Below are positions 43,014 through 51,467 of a DNA stretch of 64,000 nt, piece after piece. A program made the translations under genes and the position numbers. Under the pieces are notes generated by a model. The model searched no databases. It was given only the letters and a program-made list of their open reading frames with translations, and was not told the DNA's origin. How positions within the stretch are numbered: the stretch's first letter is position 1; each line of letters opens with the position of its first letter. Source of the DNA: Cryobacterium inferilacus (GTDB lineage Bacteria > Actinomycetota > Actinomycetes > Actinomycetales > Microbacteriaceae); NCBI RefSeq assembly GCF_019599185.1, contig NZ_JAIEUL010000020.1, forward strand, positions 1 to 64,000, given 5' to 3'.

Positions 43014-44066
43014 TCAGTGGGAATGCCGATGGTGGCTGTCGGGGTAGTGCTCGTGGGTGTGGGTGATTGGTTCGTGGGTGTGAACGTGCTTGTGCCAGCC
43101 GTTCGCGCCGACCTCCTGAGCTGGTTCGTCGTGGTGCTGGTGGTGCTCGTCGTGGGTGTGCCGGTGGTCATGAGTGATCACCTCGTGGGTGTGCTCGTGC
43201 TGATGCCGCTCGGTCAAGTGCAGCCAGACGCCAACCGCCATGAGCAGGCCGGCAACGATCACGGGCCAACTGAGCGCATCTCCGAGTGCTATCGCGAGCA
43301 CCGCACCAAAAAAGGGGGCAACGGAGTAATAGGCACCGGCCCTGGCTGTGCCTAGGTGGCGCATCGCGACAATGAAGAGCACGAGGCTGATGCCGTAGGC
43401 GAGAAGGCCGACGACCATAGCGGCCGCGATGCTGAACGCACCGGGCAGCTGGGCGCCGAGTGAGAACGCGAGGATGAGGTTGACGGGTCCGGCGACCCCA
43501 CCCTTAACCGCGGCGAGCCAGGTGGCGTCGTTGAGGGCGATCTTTCGGGTGAGGTTGTTGTCCAGTCCCCAGCTCAGGCAGGCACCGAGAATCGCCAGGG
43601 CCGGCCAGGGACTGCCAAAGTTTGCACCCAACGGAATGCTGAGAATCACCGCGCCGGCGACGATCGCGAGCATGCCGAGCGCTATTCGACGGTCGAAGTT
43701 CTCCTTGAACACGAACCAGGCCAGCGCCGCCGTGAACACTCCCTCAGCGTTCAGAAGCAGTGAAGCGCCGGACGCCGGCATGTTCGACAAGCCCATCATC
43801 AGCAACACCGGCCCGGCTACACCGCCGAAGAACACTGCCCCTGCGAGGGGCATCACCTCAGGGCGCGTGATGCGCACCCGAGGGGCACGACGGATCAGCC
43901 GGTACAGACCGAGGCCCAACCCCGATCCGCAGTACAGAAGCCCGGCGAGTAGCCACGGGCTCACGTCATCGTCGAGAAGCAGCTTGGCAAGCGGTGTGCC
44001 GGCACCGAAGAGCACCGCTGACAGCAACACAGCTCGAACACCGACATTCGTGAACGCGCGCAGCAT
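43014..44066 (-). CDS. EamA/DMT transporter with histidine-rich tail, probable Ni/Co exporter
   Basis: 350 residues, ten helices in two EamA repeats (LFGAGTPLAKLLLDDDVSPW and SWGLDNNLTRKIALNDATWL). The last 70 or so residues are cytoplasmic and hold about two dozen histidines in HxH runs (HQHEHTHEV, HDHRHTHDEHHQHH, HKHVHTHEP, HEHYPDSHHRHSH). Similar His-tailed DMT proteins are linked to Co/Ni resistance. The start ATG overlaps the stop of a KmtR-like regulator (TGATG). Substrate Ni(II)/Co(II) is inferred from the regulator. Confidence 0.85.
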   Translation of the reverse strand: MLRAFTNVGVRAVLLSAVLFGAGTPLAKLLLDDDVSPWLLAGLLYCGSGLGLGLYRLIRRAPRVRITRPEVMPLAGAVFFGGVAGPVLLMMGLSNMPASGASLLLNAEGVFTAALAWFVFKENFDRRIALGMLAIVAGAVILSIPLGANFGSPWPALAILGACLSWGLDNNLTRKIALNDATWLAAVKGGVAGPVNLILAFSLGAQLPGAFSIAAAMVVGLLAYGISLVLFIVAMRHLGTARAGAYYSVAPFFGAVLAIALGDALSWPVIVAGLLMAVGVWLHLTERHQHEHTHEVITHDHRHTHDEHHQHHDEPAQEVGANGWHKHVHTHEPITHTHEHYPDSHHRHSH

Positions 44067-44434
44067 CAGCCGGTCACCCGGCCATCCATGCCCTGGTGAT
44101 GGGCCGGCGTGTTACTCAGGGCGTGTTCGGCCTGGAAGATCGCGTCACTGACCAGTCGGCTCGCGTGCTCGTTCGCGAGCCTGTAGAACACCCGCGTTCC
44201 CTCGTGTCGGGTCGAGACGATCCGGGCCAGCCTGAGCTTCGCGAGGTGCTGCGACACGGCGGCCGGAGTCTTGTCGACGATGTCGGCCAATCGGTTGACG
44301 GGCAGCGCTCCGTCTCGCAGCGCAAGGACGATCCGTACCCGGGTGGCATCGGCGAGCATCGAGAATATTTCGACCGCGAGCTCCACACACGGGCCCGCCG
44401 GGTCACGACCGCACGTCGACTTATCTGCATCCAT
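44066..44434 (-). CDS. KmtR-like ArsR-family Ni/Co sensor
   Basis: 122 residues. FSMLADATRVRIVLALRDGA, DKTPAAVSQHLAKLRLARIV and RVFYRLANEHASRLVSDAIF followed by QAEHALSNTPAHH. This resembles M. tuberculosis KmtR along its length (MLADATRV, VSQHLAKLR, FYRLENEH, AEHA, HH), a Ni/Co sensor that uses histidines. Cysteines C9 and C16 near the N-terminus are extra. It is coupled to the His-tailed DMT exporter by a TGATG overlap. ATG 44434 gives the family length. Confidence 0.85.
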   Translation of the reverse strand: MDADKSTCGRDPAGPCVELAVEIFSMLADATRVRIVLALRDGALPVNRLADIVDKTPAAVSQHLAKLRLARIVSTRHEGTRVFYRLANEHASRLVSDAIFQAEHALSNTPAHHQGMDGRVTG

Positions 44435-44583
44435 ACGCAGATTCTTACATACCAATCGTTTGAGCGCCCCGTGCGCCTCCACAGCTCGAGATTGCGGACT
44501 CTCCCCCGACCATCGCCAACGGCCAGCGAGGATCGCTGCCCCCGGCCACCGCTCGACCGCCACTTTGGGAGGATGATTGATAC

Positions 44584-44895
44584 ATGAAGATCGAAGTCCT
44601 ATACATTGATGACTGCCCGAATTGGGTTGAGGTTGGCCGCCGACTTGAAGATGCGCTTGCCATGGGCGGGTACTCACGCACGCCGATCAGCTACCGGCTT
44701 CTTCGGACGCCCGACGAGGCAGCCGAAGTATCGTTCGCCGGCTCCCCCACAATCACCCTTGACGGGGAAGACCTATTCGCTACAGATGGCCGAACGACAG
44801 ATCTTGCCTGCCGGATCTATTTCACGCCCTCGGGACTCGCGGGGCTCCCTACTACTGAGCAACTCACGAAAGCAATCGCTTCTCGTGGCGTCTGA
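44584..44895 (+). CDS. small thioredoxin-like protein
   Basis: 103 residues. KIEVLYIDDCPNWVEVGRRL starts a thioredoxin fold with a single cysteine (CPNW) instead of CxxC. SFAGSPTITLDGEDLF carries the cis-Pro, and FTPSGLAGLPTTEQL ends it. Such proteins occur near mercury or copper genes and are often mislabelled alkylmercury lyase. GGGAGG lies 10 bases upstream. It overlaps the following zinc-ribbon gene by 11 bases. Redox role not established. Confidence 0.8.
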   Translation: MKIEVLYIDDCPNWVEVGRRLEDALAMGGYSRTPISYRLLRTPDEAAEVSFAGSPTITLDGEDLFATDGRTTDLACRIYFTPSGLAGLPTTEQLTKAIASRGV

Positions 44896-45028
44896 CACGA
44901 CCGCAGTTTGTTCCTGCTGCGAAAGGACTTTGCAGCGTCACCAAGTGCACGCTCTGGCGGGTACAGTTGGCTTCGTCTGTCGACGATGCGGCCTCTGGAT
45001 AGCCCTACGGCTGCATCGCGACAACTGA
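44885..45028 (+). CDS. 47-residue zinc-ribbon protein
   Basis: VASDTTAVCSCCERTLQRHQ to VCRRCGLWIALRLHRDN. Two cysteine pairs (CSCC and CRRC) spaced about 20 apart form a zinc-ribbon pattern. GTG 44885 overlaps the previous stop, which suggests coupling. No family name is known to me. The pair lies just before (convergent with) the copper-type two-component system. Confidence 0.55.
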   Translation: MASDTTAVCSCCERTLQRHQVHALAGTVGFVCRRCGLWIALRLHRDN

Positions 45029-45091
45029 CGATGCGTGCTCGTCCACAACGATTGAGACACTCGGACACGGGGAAACGCGGTGTCATCGGCG

Positions 45092-46219
45092 TTACTGGCT
45101 GAGTAAAGAGAACTCGACCGTGAAGGTAGCGCCACGGCCGACACCCGCGCTCTCAGCTCGGATACTTCCGCCGTGGGCCTCGGTGATGGACCTAGCGATC
45201 GCCAGACCCACGCCCGAACCACCATGGGCGCGGTCCCTGCTGGCGTCCACTCGGTAAAACCGCTCGAAAACATGCGAAATGTGCTCGGCCGGAATTCCAT
45301 CCCCCTCGTCGGACACGGCCATCACCACCTTGCTACCGATTACCGCGGCAGAGATATTCACCTCGCGCCCGGACGGGGTGTGTCGAACCGCGTTGTCGAG
45401 GAGATTTGTCAGGACCTGACCAATGCGATCGCTGTCCCCACTGATAGCGGCGTCCCGGGCACCTCCAGCCATAGTGACCATCAGCGTCACGTTTTGGGCA
45501 GTGTATTGCGCCGTCGCCTGGGCCACAGCATCAGCGACTACCTGGGCGACAGGCAGGCATCGTCGGCGCATGGTGAGCCGGCCTTCCTCTGCAGTGGTCA
45601 CGATGGCGACGTCCTCGCTCAGCCGTGTCAGACGAGTAACCTGGTCCCCCAGTATCGTGAGAGTTGCCGGATCAGCTTCCTGGACGCCATCGGCGATGGC
45701 TTCAAGGTAGGCGCCGATCGTGGTGATCGGAGTACGCATTTCGTGCGCCAGGTCGCCCAGCATTCTCGTTCTGGTTGCTTCGATCCGGCCGAGATCGGTG
45801 GCCATCGAGTTGAAAGCCGAGATCAGGTCGTCAAACTCCGCGCCGAGGCCCACAGCGGGGATACGCGCCGTGTAGTCCCCGTCCGCAACCCGGCCAGCCG
45901 CTTCAGTGACCGGTGTCAGGGACCGCGTGATCCGGCGCGAGAGAAACAGGCTGACGCCGACCGAGGCTGCCATGGCGGCGACGAGGGCCACGGCCAGGGA
46001 GACCATTGATGCGGTTCGGAAGGCTTCTTCGGCATGTTGAGTCGAGCTGGTCCCGGAACCTCCCATGCCCATCATGTGTGCGTGGAAAATGGCTGGGCCG
46101 ATCCCAACAACCACGACCCAGGCAGTTGCCACCCCGACGAGTACAACGACGAGGATGGCGCCGAGCAGGCGCGCGCTGAGATCCCTAGGGCCAGGGACCC
46201 GAGTGCCTGTTCTGCTCAC
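45092..46219 (-). CDS. sensor histidine kinase, CusS/BaeS-like
   Basis: 375 residues. Two helices frame a short extracytoplasmic sensor loop (FHAHMMGMGGSGTSSTQHAE) rich in His and Met, which suggests copper sensing. HAMP (SRRITRSLTPVTEAAGRVAD), HisKA with DLAHEMRTPITTIGAYLEAI, and an HATPase with NLLDNAVRHTPSGREV, DEGDGIPAEH and GGSGVGLAIARS follow. It overlaps the response regulator by four bases. Confidence 0.92.
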   Translation of the reverse strand: MSRTGTRVPGPRDLSARLLGAILVVVLVGVATAWVVVVGIGPAIFHAHMMGMGGSGTSSTQHAEEAFRTASMVSLAVALVAAMAASVGVSLFLSRRITRSLTPVTEAAGRVADGDYTARIPAVGLGAEFDDLISAFNSMATDLGRIEATRTRMLGDLAHEMRTPITTIGAYLEAIADGVQEADPATLTILGDQVTRLTRLSEDVAIVTTAEEGRLTMRRRCLPVAQVVADAVAQATAQYTAQNVTLMVTMAGGARDAAISGDSDRIGQVLTNLLDNAVRHTPSGREVNISAAVIGSKVVMAVSDEGDGIPAEHISHVFERFYRVDASRDRAHGGSGVGLAIARSITEAHGGSIRAESAGVGRGATFTVEFSLLSQ

Positions 46220-46953
46220 GCTCCGACGCCCATCTGGTAGCCAACTCCGCGCACTGTCCGGATGAAGACCGGTGACGATGGATCATCACCGATCTTGCGC
46301 CGCACATGCCCGATATGCACGTCCACCAAATGCGGATCGCTCATCCAGCCGTCTCCCCATACGGCATCAATGAGTTGCTGCCGCGAGAAGACAATTCGAG
46401 GTTGGCCGGCCAACGCCACCAGCACCTCGAACTCGGTGCGGGTCAGGTGCACCGGTTCACCGCTTCGGTGAACTTCGCGGCCGGCGACGTCGATTTGAAG
46501 GGAGCCAAAGACAAGAGGCGGTGTGCCGAGCGCGGCGGCTTGTTCGCTGGGGCGCGGTCGGCGGAGCATAGCGCGCACTCGAGCCACGAGCTCTCGGGGG
46601 CTGAATGGTTTGGTCAGGTAGTCGTCTGCTCCGACAGAGAGACCGACCAGCTTGTCGATCTCCTCGACCCGCGCGGTCAGCATGATGATGTAGCAATCAG
46701 TGAAGGTGCGCACGGTACGACAAACCTCAATGCCATCCATCCCTGGCAGGCCCAGGTCGAGAACGATGATGGCGGGGGCCCAATCTCGTGCCTTCGTCAC
46801 GGCGGACTGGCCGTCGGCCGCCGTCTCAACGTCGAACCCATCTCGCTCCAAGTAGCCGGCCACCAACTCGAGCAGCGGTACCTCGTCGTCGACCACCAAG
46901 ACTCTCGGACGCGGCTCCGCAGTGGCCTGTGGCCTGAAGGTCGTTGACATCAT
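46216..46953 (-). CDS. OmpR-family response regulator, CusR-like
   Basis: 245 residues. Receiver domain with VLVVDDE, the phosphoacceptor in IIVLDLGLPGMDG and the lysine in DDYLTKPFSPREL. The C-terminal winged helix has LTRTEFEVLVALAGQPRIVF, DVHIGHVRRKIGDD and RTVRGVGYQMG. It is likely activated by the copper-type kinase encoded downstream. The unusual 19-base element at 47015-47033 lies 62 bases upstream. Confidence 0.93.
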   Translation of the reverse strand: MMSTTFRPQATAEPRPRVLVVDDEVPLLELVAGYLERDGFDVETAADGQSAVTKARDWAPAIIVLDLGLPGMDGIEVCRTVRTFTDCYIIMLTARVEEIDKLVGLSVGADDYLTKPFSPRELVARVRAMLRRPRPSEQAAALGTPPLVFGSLQIDVAGREVHRSGEPVHLTRTEFEVLVALAGQPRIVFSRQQLIDAVWGDGWMSDPHLVDVHIGHVRRKIGDDPSSPVFIRTVRGVGYQMGVGA

Positions 46954-47014
46954 GGTCTCATTGTCCCTCCGGGTTGATCCCGGAGCGCTCTCATGAGCGG
47001 CTGCAGCCCATATC

Positions 47015-47033
47015 CCCAGTCAATCTTTGTCAA
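47015..47033. promoter_or_regulatory. shared motif CCCAG-N5-CTTTGTCAA, copy 1
   Basis: Lies between the copper ATPase end and the response regulator start. The identical framework occurs at 53797-53815 before the DUF6153 gene. On the minus strand it contains a consensus -35 TTGACA (47033-47028), which could serve the regulator gene. It may be the binding site of the two-component system. Confidence 0.4.
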
Positions 47034-47041
47034 AAACCTGA

Positions 47042-49474
47042 CTAGTGGGTTTCGCTCACCGCCGGTTGTTTCGTCATTGCCGCTTGGGTGTCAGCCGAGT
47101 CCGGCAGGTGCAGCCTTTTCAACAGCAGTGCATTGACGGCGACGATGACGCTTGAGCCTGACATAGAGATCGCGGCGATCTCCGGGCTGAGCTTGATACC
47201 GAACCCTGGGTAAAAGATCCCCGCTGCGATCGGGAGGGCGATCACGTTGTACCCGATGGCCCACCCGAGGTTCTGACGCATCTTGCGAACGGTTCCTTTT
47301 CCGATGCGCAGGGCGATGGGTACGTCGAGCGGGTCGGAGCGCATGAGGACTACGTCCGCGGTCTCGATGGCGACGTCGGTCCCCGCTCCGATAGCGATTC
47401 CTAAGTCAGCTTGAGCCAAAGCGGGAGCGTCGTTGACGCCGTCACCGACCATAGCAACTCGCCTTCCCGCCTGCTGTAGCGCGGCGATCTTCGCTGCCTT
47501 TTCCTCTGGCAGCACCTCGGCGATGATCGTGTCGATCTTCAGCATTGACGCAATTCGCTGGGCGGTGGCCTCGTTGTCGCCGGTCAACATCACGACTTCA
47601 ATTCCTGCGTCATGAAGCGCTTCTACTGCGGAGGACGCGGTCTCTCGGACGGCATCAGCAAGAGCTACGACCCCGACCGCCCGGCCGTCGACAGCAATAA
47701 GCACTGCCGTTCGCCCCGTCGCCGCCAGCTCGTCGCGTTGCGGGATGACTGGTTCTACATCTACTCCCTGATCGAGAAGAAGTTTGCGGTTGCCCACGAG
47801 CACCCGGCGGCCGTCTACCGTGGCTCCGGCACCGTGGCCTGGAACGTTTCGGAAATCCGACGCGTTTAGAATCGGCACGTTCCTACTGGTGGCGTAGTCC
47901 ACGACGGCACCGGCAAGGGGGTGCTCAGATTCCCTCTCGACGGCGGCAACGAGAGCCAGGAGAGCTTGCTCGTCGTAGCCGATGGTGAGGAAGTCTGTGA
48001 CCTCTGGCTGGCCCTTGGTGAGGGTGCCGGTCTTATCCATTACTACCGTGTCGATTCGAGCCGCGATTTCCAAGGCGGTGGCGTTTTTGAACAGCACGCC
48101 ACGCTTCGCTCCCAGTCCGGTGCCGACCATGATTGCCGTTGGCGTGGCCAATCCGAGCGCATCAGGGCAGGTGATGACGACCACTGTGATTGCAAAGAGG
48201 ATGGCGGTCGGGAGGCTAGCCCCCGTGAAAAGCCACGCCGCCAGTGTGAGCCCTCCGCCGATCAGGGCGACCAAAACGAGCCAGAACGCGGCTCGATCAG
48301 CCAGGCGTTGGCCGGGTGCCTTAGAGTTCTGGGCTTCCTGAACCAGGGCGACGATTTGGGCCAAAGCGGTATCTGCGCCAACTTTCGTCGCCCTCACCCT
48401 GAGTGTTCCGGTGGTGTTGACCGTTGCGCCGATGACGGCCGATCCGACGGACTTTGCCACCGGCAGGCTCTCGCCCGTCACCATGGACTCATCGATGTCC
48501 GAATCGCCCTCCTCCACGACTCCGTCGGTCGGGACCTTGGCGCCAGGCCGCACCATCATCAGGTCGCCGGGAATTACTTCAGCGGTGGGCACTTCGATCG
48601 CCTCACCATCACGGAGGACGATCGCCATGGAAGGTGCGAGCTCTAACAGCGTGCGAATGGCATCGTTCGCTCCACCGCGTGCCCGCATTTCAAACCAGTG
48701 GCCTAACAGCACGAAGCTGGCCAAGACCGTGGCCGCCTCATAGAACACCTCGCCGCCGCCGGTCAACGTGACGATCACGCTGTACAGCCACCCGGAGCCC
48801 ACTCCCACCGCAACGAGCACCATCATGTCCAGAGTTCGAGCTCGCAGCGCTCGGAACGCACCATCGAAGAAGATCCAGGCCGCGTAGAAGATCACCGGGA
48901 GAGACAGAATCAACGAAAAGACGTCATCCCGAAGGCCAAACGGTGCCGGCACCGTGAAGCCGATCACGTCCCGTCCAATCGGCGACCACAGAATGATCGG
49001 TATCGACAATATCGCCGCCACCAGGAACCTATTGCGCATGTCCCGCACCATGGCATCCATCGACATGCCTGCGTGGGCCCCGCCATGGCCCATCGTGTCC
49101 TGAGCTGTCCTTATGGCGTGCCCCTCGTGGGTCACGGCTTGGCCGTGCCCCTCATGCGGCATGGACGAGATGTGAGTCATGCCCATCGACTGAGACTTGT
49201 CGCTCGCCCTCTGGGAGCTCTCTTGAGGATCGCATATGTGATCAGGAACCGAACGGCCCGCGCAGTGATATCCGCAGTCTCGGACCCAGCGGGTTAGCTC
49301 AGCTACGGACGTCTGACCGGGGTCATAGGTGACTACCGCGGTCTGGGCGACCGGATTTGCCTCCACGCGAATGACTCCAGGTCGGCGGCCCAGCATGGAT
49401 TCGGCGACTGCTTTGGATGACGCCCACTGCACGCCGCCAACCTCCATCACTGCTGATACCCCTTCGGTGCTCAT
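47042..49474 (-). CDS. copper-type P-type ATPase with CPD membrane motif
   Basis: 810 residues. Residues 8-70 look like an HMA fold without its CxxC (GGVQWASS in its place). Residues 97-139 are rich in His and Met ([33 protein letters not shown]). The core has VTGES, the membrane site [12 protein letters not shown] at 436-438 (C-P-D instead of CPC or CPH), [10 protein letters not shown] with D480, SEHPLA and [13 protein letters not shown]. Closest to CopB-like pumps by its His/Met tail. A CsoR-type palindrome lies 61 bases upstream of ATG 49474. Confidence 0.9.
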   Translation of the reverse strand: MSTEGVSAVMEVGGVQWASSKAVAESMLGRRPGVIRVEANPVAQTAVVTYDPGQTSVAELTRWVRDCGYHCAGRSVPDHICDPQESSQRASDKSQSMGMTHISSMPHEGHGQAVTHEGHAIRTAQDTMGHGGAHAGMSMDAMVRDMRNRFLVAAILSIPIILWSPIGRDVIGFTVPAPFGLRDDVFSLILSLPVIFYAAWIFFDGAFRALRARTLDMMVLVAVGVGSGWLYSVIVTLTGGGEVFYEAATVLASFVLLGHWFEMRARGGANDAIRTLLELAPSMAIVLRDGEAIEVPTAEVIPGDLMMVRPGAKVPTDGVVEEGDSDIDESMVTGESLPVAKSVGSAVIGATVNTTGTLRVRATKVGADTALAQIVALVQEAQNSKAPGQRLADRAAFWLVLVALIGGGLTLAAWLFTGASLPTAILFAITVVVITCPDALGLATPTAIMVGTGLGAKRGVLFKNATALEIAARIDTVVMDKTGTLTKGQPEVTDFLTIGYDEQALLALVAAVERESEHPLAGAVVDYATSRNVPILNASDFRNVPGHGAGATVDGRRVLVGNRKLLLDQGVDVEPVIPQRDELAATGRTAVLIAVDGRAVGVVALADAVRETASSAVEALHDAGIEVVMLTGDNEATAQRIASMLKIDTIIAEVLPEEKAAKIAALQQAGRRVAMVGDGVNDAPALAQADLGIAIGAGTDVAIETADVVLMRSDPLDVPIALRIGKGTVRKMRQNLGWAIGYNVIALPIAAGIFYPGFGIKLSPEIAAISMSGSSVIVAVNALLLKRLHLPDSADTQAAMTKQPAVSETH

Positions 49475-49535
49475 GGGCAGGTTCCCTTCTTTGCGCTTTC
49501 GAGAGATGACGGTCGCGTCCCACAGGGCCGACGTT

Positions 49536-49552
49536 ATACCCCCCTAGGGTAT
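49536..49552. promoter_or_regulatory. CsoR-type operator ATACCC-N5-GGGTAT
   Basis: Six-base arms with a GC-rich centre (CCCTA), in the leader of the CPD-type copper ATPase. CsoR operators are G/C-tract pseudopalindromes of the TACCCC...GGGGTA kind. Confidence 0.65.
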
Positions 49553-49626
49553 CTGTCAACAAAGGCCTGCGGGCCGGTTGGTTCCACGTCTTCGAAGTGC
49601 AGCTTTCAGGCGATCGGGTGGACTTG

Positions 49627-49667
49627 ATACCCCAAGGGGGTATAGTTCGATGTACCCCCCAGGGGTA
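49627..49667. promoter_or_regulatory. two CsoR-type operators before the chaperone-copA operon
   Basis: 49627-49643 is ATACCCC-AAG-GGGGTAT (perfect 7-base arms). 49653-49667 is TACCCC-CCA-GGGGTA (perfect 6-base arms). Their starts are 26 bases apart and they precede the chaperone ATG at 49712. Together with 49536-49552 they cover both divergent promoters. No csoR gene is in this window. Confidence 0.7.
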
Positions 49668-49869
49668 GACGTGGCGGAACAAACCGTCAGCAACGAAGGG
49701 AACTTCTGATCATGCTTATTGGTAGAGAAAATGACCTCGGCCTCACGGACTCATCCTGCGCGTGCGCTCACGGCTCACATTCAAGCGTCGCCGACGTTTC
49801 ACCCACCGCTACTCCGGGCTTTTCGAGCAGCTTCCGGGTTGCAGGGATGACCTGCTCTCACTGCGTCGT

Positions 49870-51291
49870 GGTTACGTCCCTGTGAGTGGTGTGATTTCCC
49901 GCTCTTGAGCGTTGCCTCGCCAACGTGAAGAGCCACCGTGGGATGGTCAGTGAGTACCGATCAAAGAACTCACAAAGGACACCACACGATGGCTCTAGAC
50001 CAGTCTGCCCTGCTCGACCTGCTGGGAGAACTCAAACTCACCGATGTCACCGACCGAATCCGCGTCGCGACCGAAACTCTCTACCAAGAACTCATCGATG
50101 CGGAAGCGACCGCGTTCATCGGCGCCGCCCCGTTCGAACGCTCCGGCGACCGCACCACTCACCGCAACGGCACCCGGCCGAGGACGCTGTCGACAACGGC
50201 CGGGGACCTCGATTTGAAGATCCCCAAGCTCCGCGCCGGGTCGTTCTTCCCCGCCCTGCTCGAGCGGCGTCGCCGGGTCGACCAAGCGTTGTTCGCCGTC
50301 GTGATGGAGGCCTACGTCCACGGCGTCTCGACCCGAAAGGTCGACGACCTGGTCAGAGCCCTCGGCGCGGACACCGGGATCTCCAAGTCCGAAGTGTCCC
50401 GAATCTGCGCCGGCCTGGACGCCGAAGTCGCCCAGTTCCGCGACCGCACCCTCGCCGCGCAGGACTTCCCGTACGTGTTCCTCGACGCGACCTACTGCAA
50501 GGCCCGCGTCGGGCACCGGATCGTGTCCCAAGCCATCGTCGTCGCGGTCGGCGTTGCCGCCGACGGCCGCCGTGAAGTCCTGGGCTTCGACGTGGGCGAC
50601 AGCGAGAACGAAGGCTTCTGGACGTCGTTTCTGCGGTCTCTGAAGACCCGCGGCCTCGACGGAGTCAAGTTCGTCATGTCTGACGCTCACACGGGCCTGA
50701 AGAAGGCCATCGGGACCGTGTTCCAAGGCGCCGGCTGGCAGCGCTGCCGGGTGCATTTCATGCGCAACGTCCTCGCCGTGATCCCGAAAGGCTCCCAAGA
50801 CATGGTCGCGTCGATCATCCGCACCATCTTCGCCCAGCCCGACCGTGAGCACATCGAGAAGCAGTTCCGCGAGGTCACCACCATGCTCGCCCGCTCGCAC
50901 CCGAAAGTCGCCGCGATGCTCGTCGACGCACAACCCGACCTGCTCGCCTTCGCCGCGTTCCCCAGGCGGCACTGGCGCCAGATCTGGTCCACGAACCCGC
51001 TCGAACGGGTCAACAAGGAGATCAAACGCCGCACCGACGTCGTCGGCGTCTTCCCCAACGCCGCCGCCCTGCTGCGCCTGGCTGGGTCCGTGTTGATTGA
51101 GCAGCACGACGAGTGGGAAGCCGGCGAACGACGCTACTTCTCCGAAGCCTCGATGCTCGAGCTGGCCACCATGAACAACCCCGTCGAGGTCCTCGACGAG
51201 GCGGTGATCCTGCCCGAACTCGCCGCCGCCTAGACTAGAACCACTGACCTGCATGGTGTTGAGAAATTCCACCACTCAGCGGGACGTGACC
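49870..51291 (+). mobile_element. complete IS256-family insertion sequence, 1422 bp
   Basis: Flanked by the direct duplication TGCGTCGT (49862-49869 and 51292-51299). Ends are imperfect inverted repeats of about 29 bases: left GGTTACGTCCCTGTGAGTGG, right (complement) GGTCACGTCCCGCTGAGTGG, both continuing into TG..ATTTC. It contains a single transposase gene. Clean ends and duplication indicate a recent insertion. Confidence 0.92.
49989..51233 (+). CDS. IS256-family transposase
   Basis: 414 residues, mutator-type DDE transposase. The N-terminus is helical (DLLGELKLTDVTDRIRVATE). RNGTRPRTLSTTAGDLDLKIPKLR is typical of the family. The catalytic core includes VFLDATYCKARVGHRIVSQA (first Asp), KFVMSDAHTGLKKAIG (second Asp) and the CRVHFMRN motif. 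NPLERVNKEIKRRTDVVGVF carries the final Glu. Apparently intact and potentially active. ATG 49989 follows AAGGACACCACACG. Confidence 0.95.
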   Translation: MALDQSALLDLLGELKLTDVTDRIRVATETLYQELIDAEATAFIGAAPFERSGDRTTHRNGTRPRTLSTTAGDLDLKIPKLRAGSFFPALLERRRRVDQALFAVVMEAYVHGVSTRKVDDLVRALGADTGISKSEVSRICAGLDAEVAQFRDRTLAAQDFPYVFLDATYCKARVGHRIVSQAIVVAVGVAADGRREVLGFDVGDSENEGFWTSFLRSLKTRGLDGVKFVMSDAHTGLKKAIGTVFQGAGWQRCRVHFMRNVLAVIPKGSQDMVASIIRTIFAQPDREHIEKQFREVTTMLARSHPKVAAMLVDAQPDLLAFAAFPRRHWRQIWSTNPLERVNKEIKRRTDVVGVFPNAAALLRLAGSVLIEQHDEWEAGERRYFSEASMLELATMNNPVEVLDEAVILPELAAA

Positions 51292-51467
51292 TGCGTCGTA
51301 AGCGTGACCACCGAATTAGGCAAAGTAGCGGGTACTGACAGCGTCAGCGTCGACCTCGCTCCCGGCGGCCTCTCCCTGGTGACTGTGTCCAGCAGTAGCC
51401 CGGTCAACCCGGCGGCAATTGCCGCCGCTATCGATGAAGCGGGCTACGAACTGGTCCTCGAGACACC

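Noticed and set aside
49995..51275. 426-codon minus-strand open frame opposite the transposase
   Set aside because: Shadow of the IS256 transposase codon bias; sequence has no family features.
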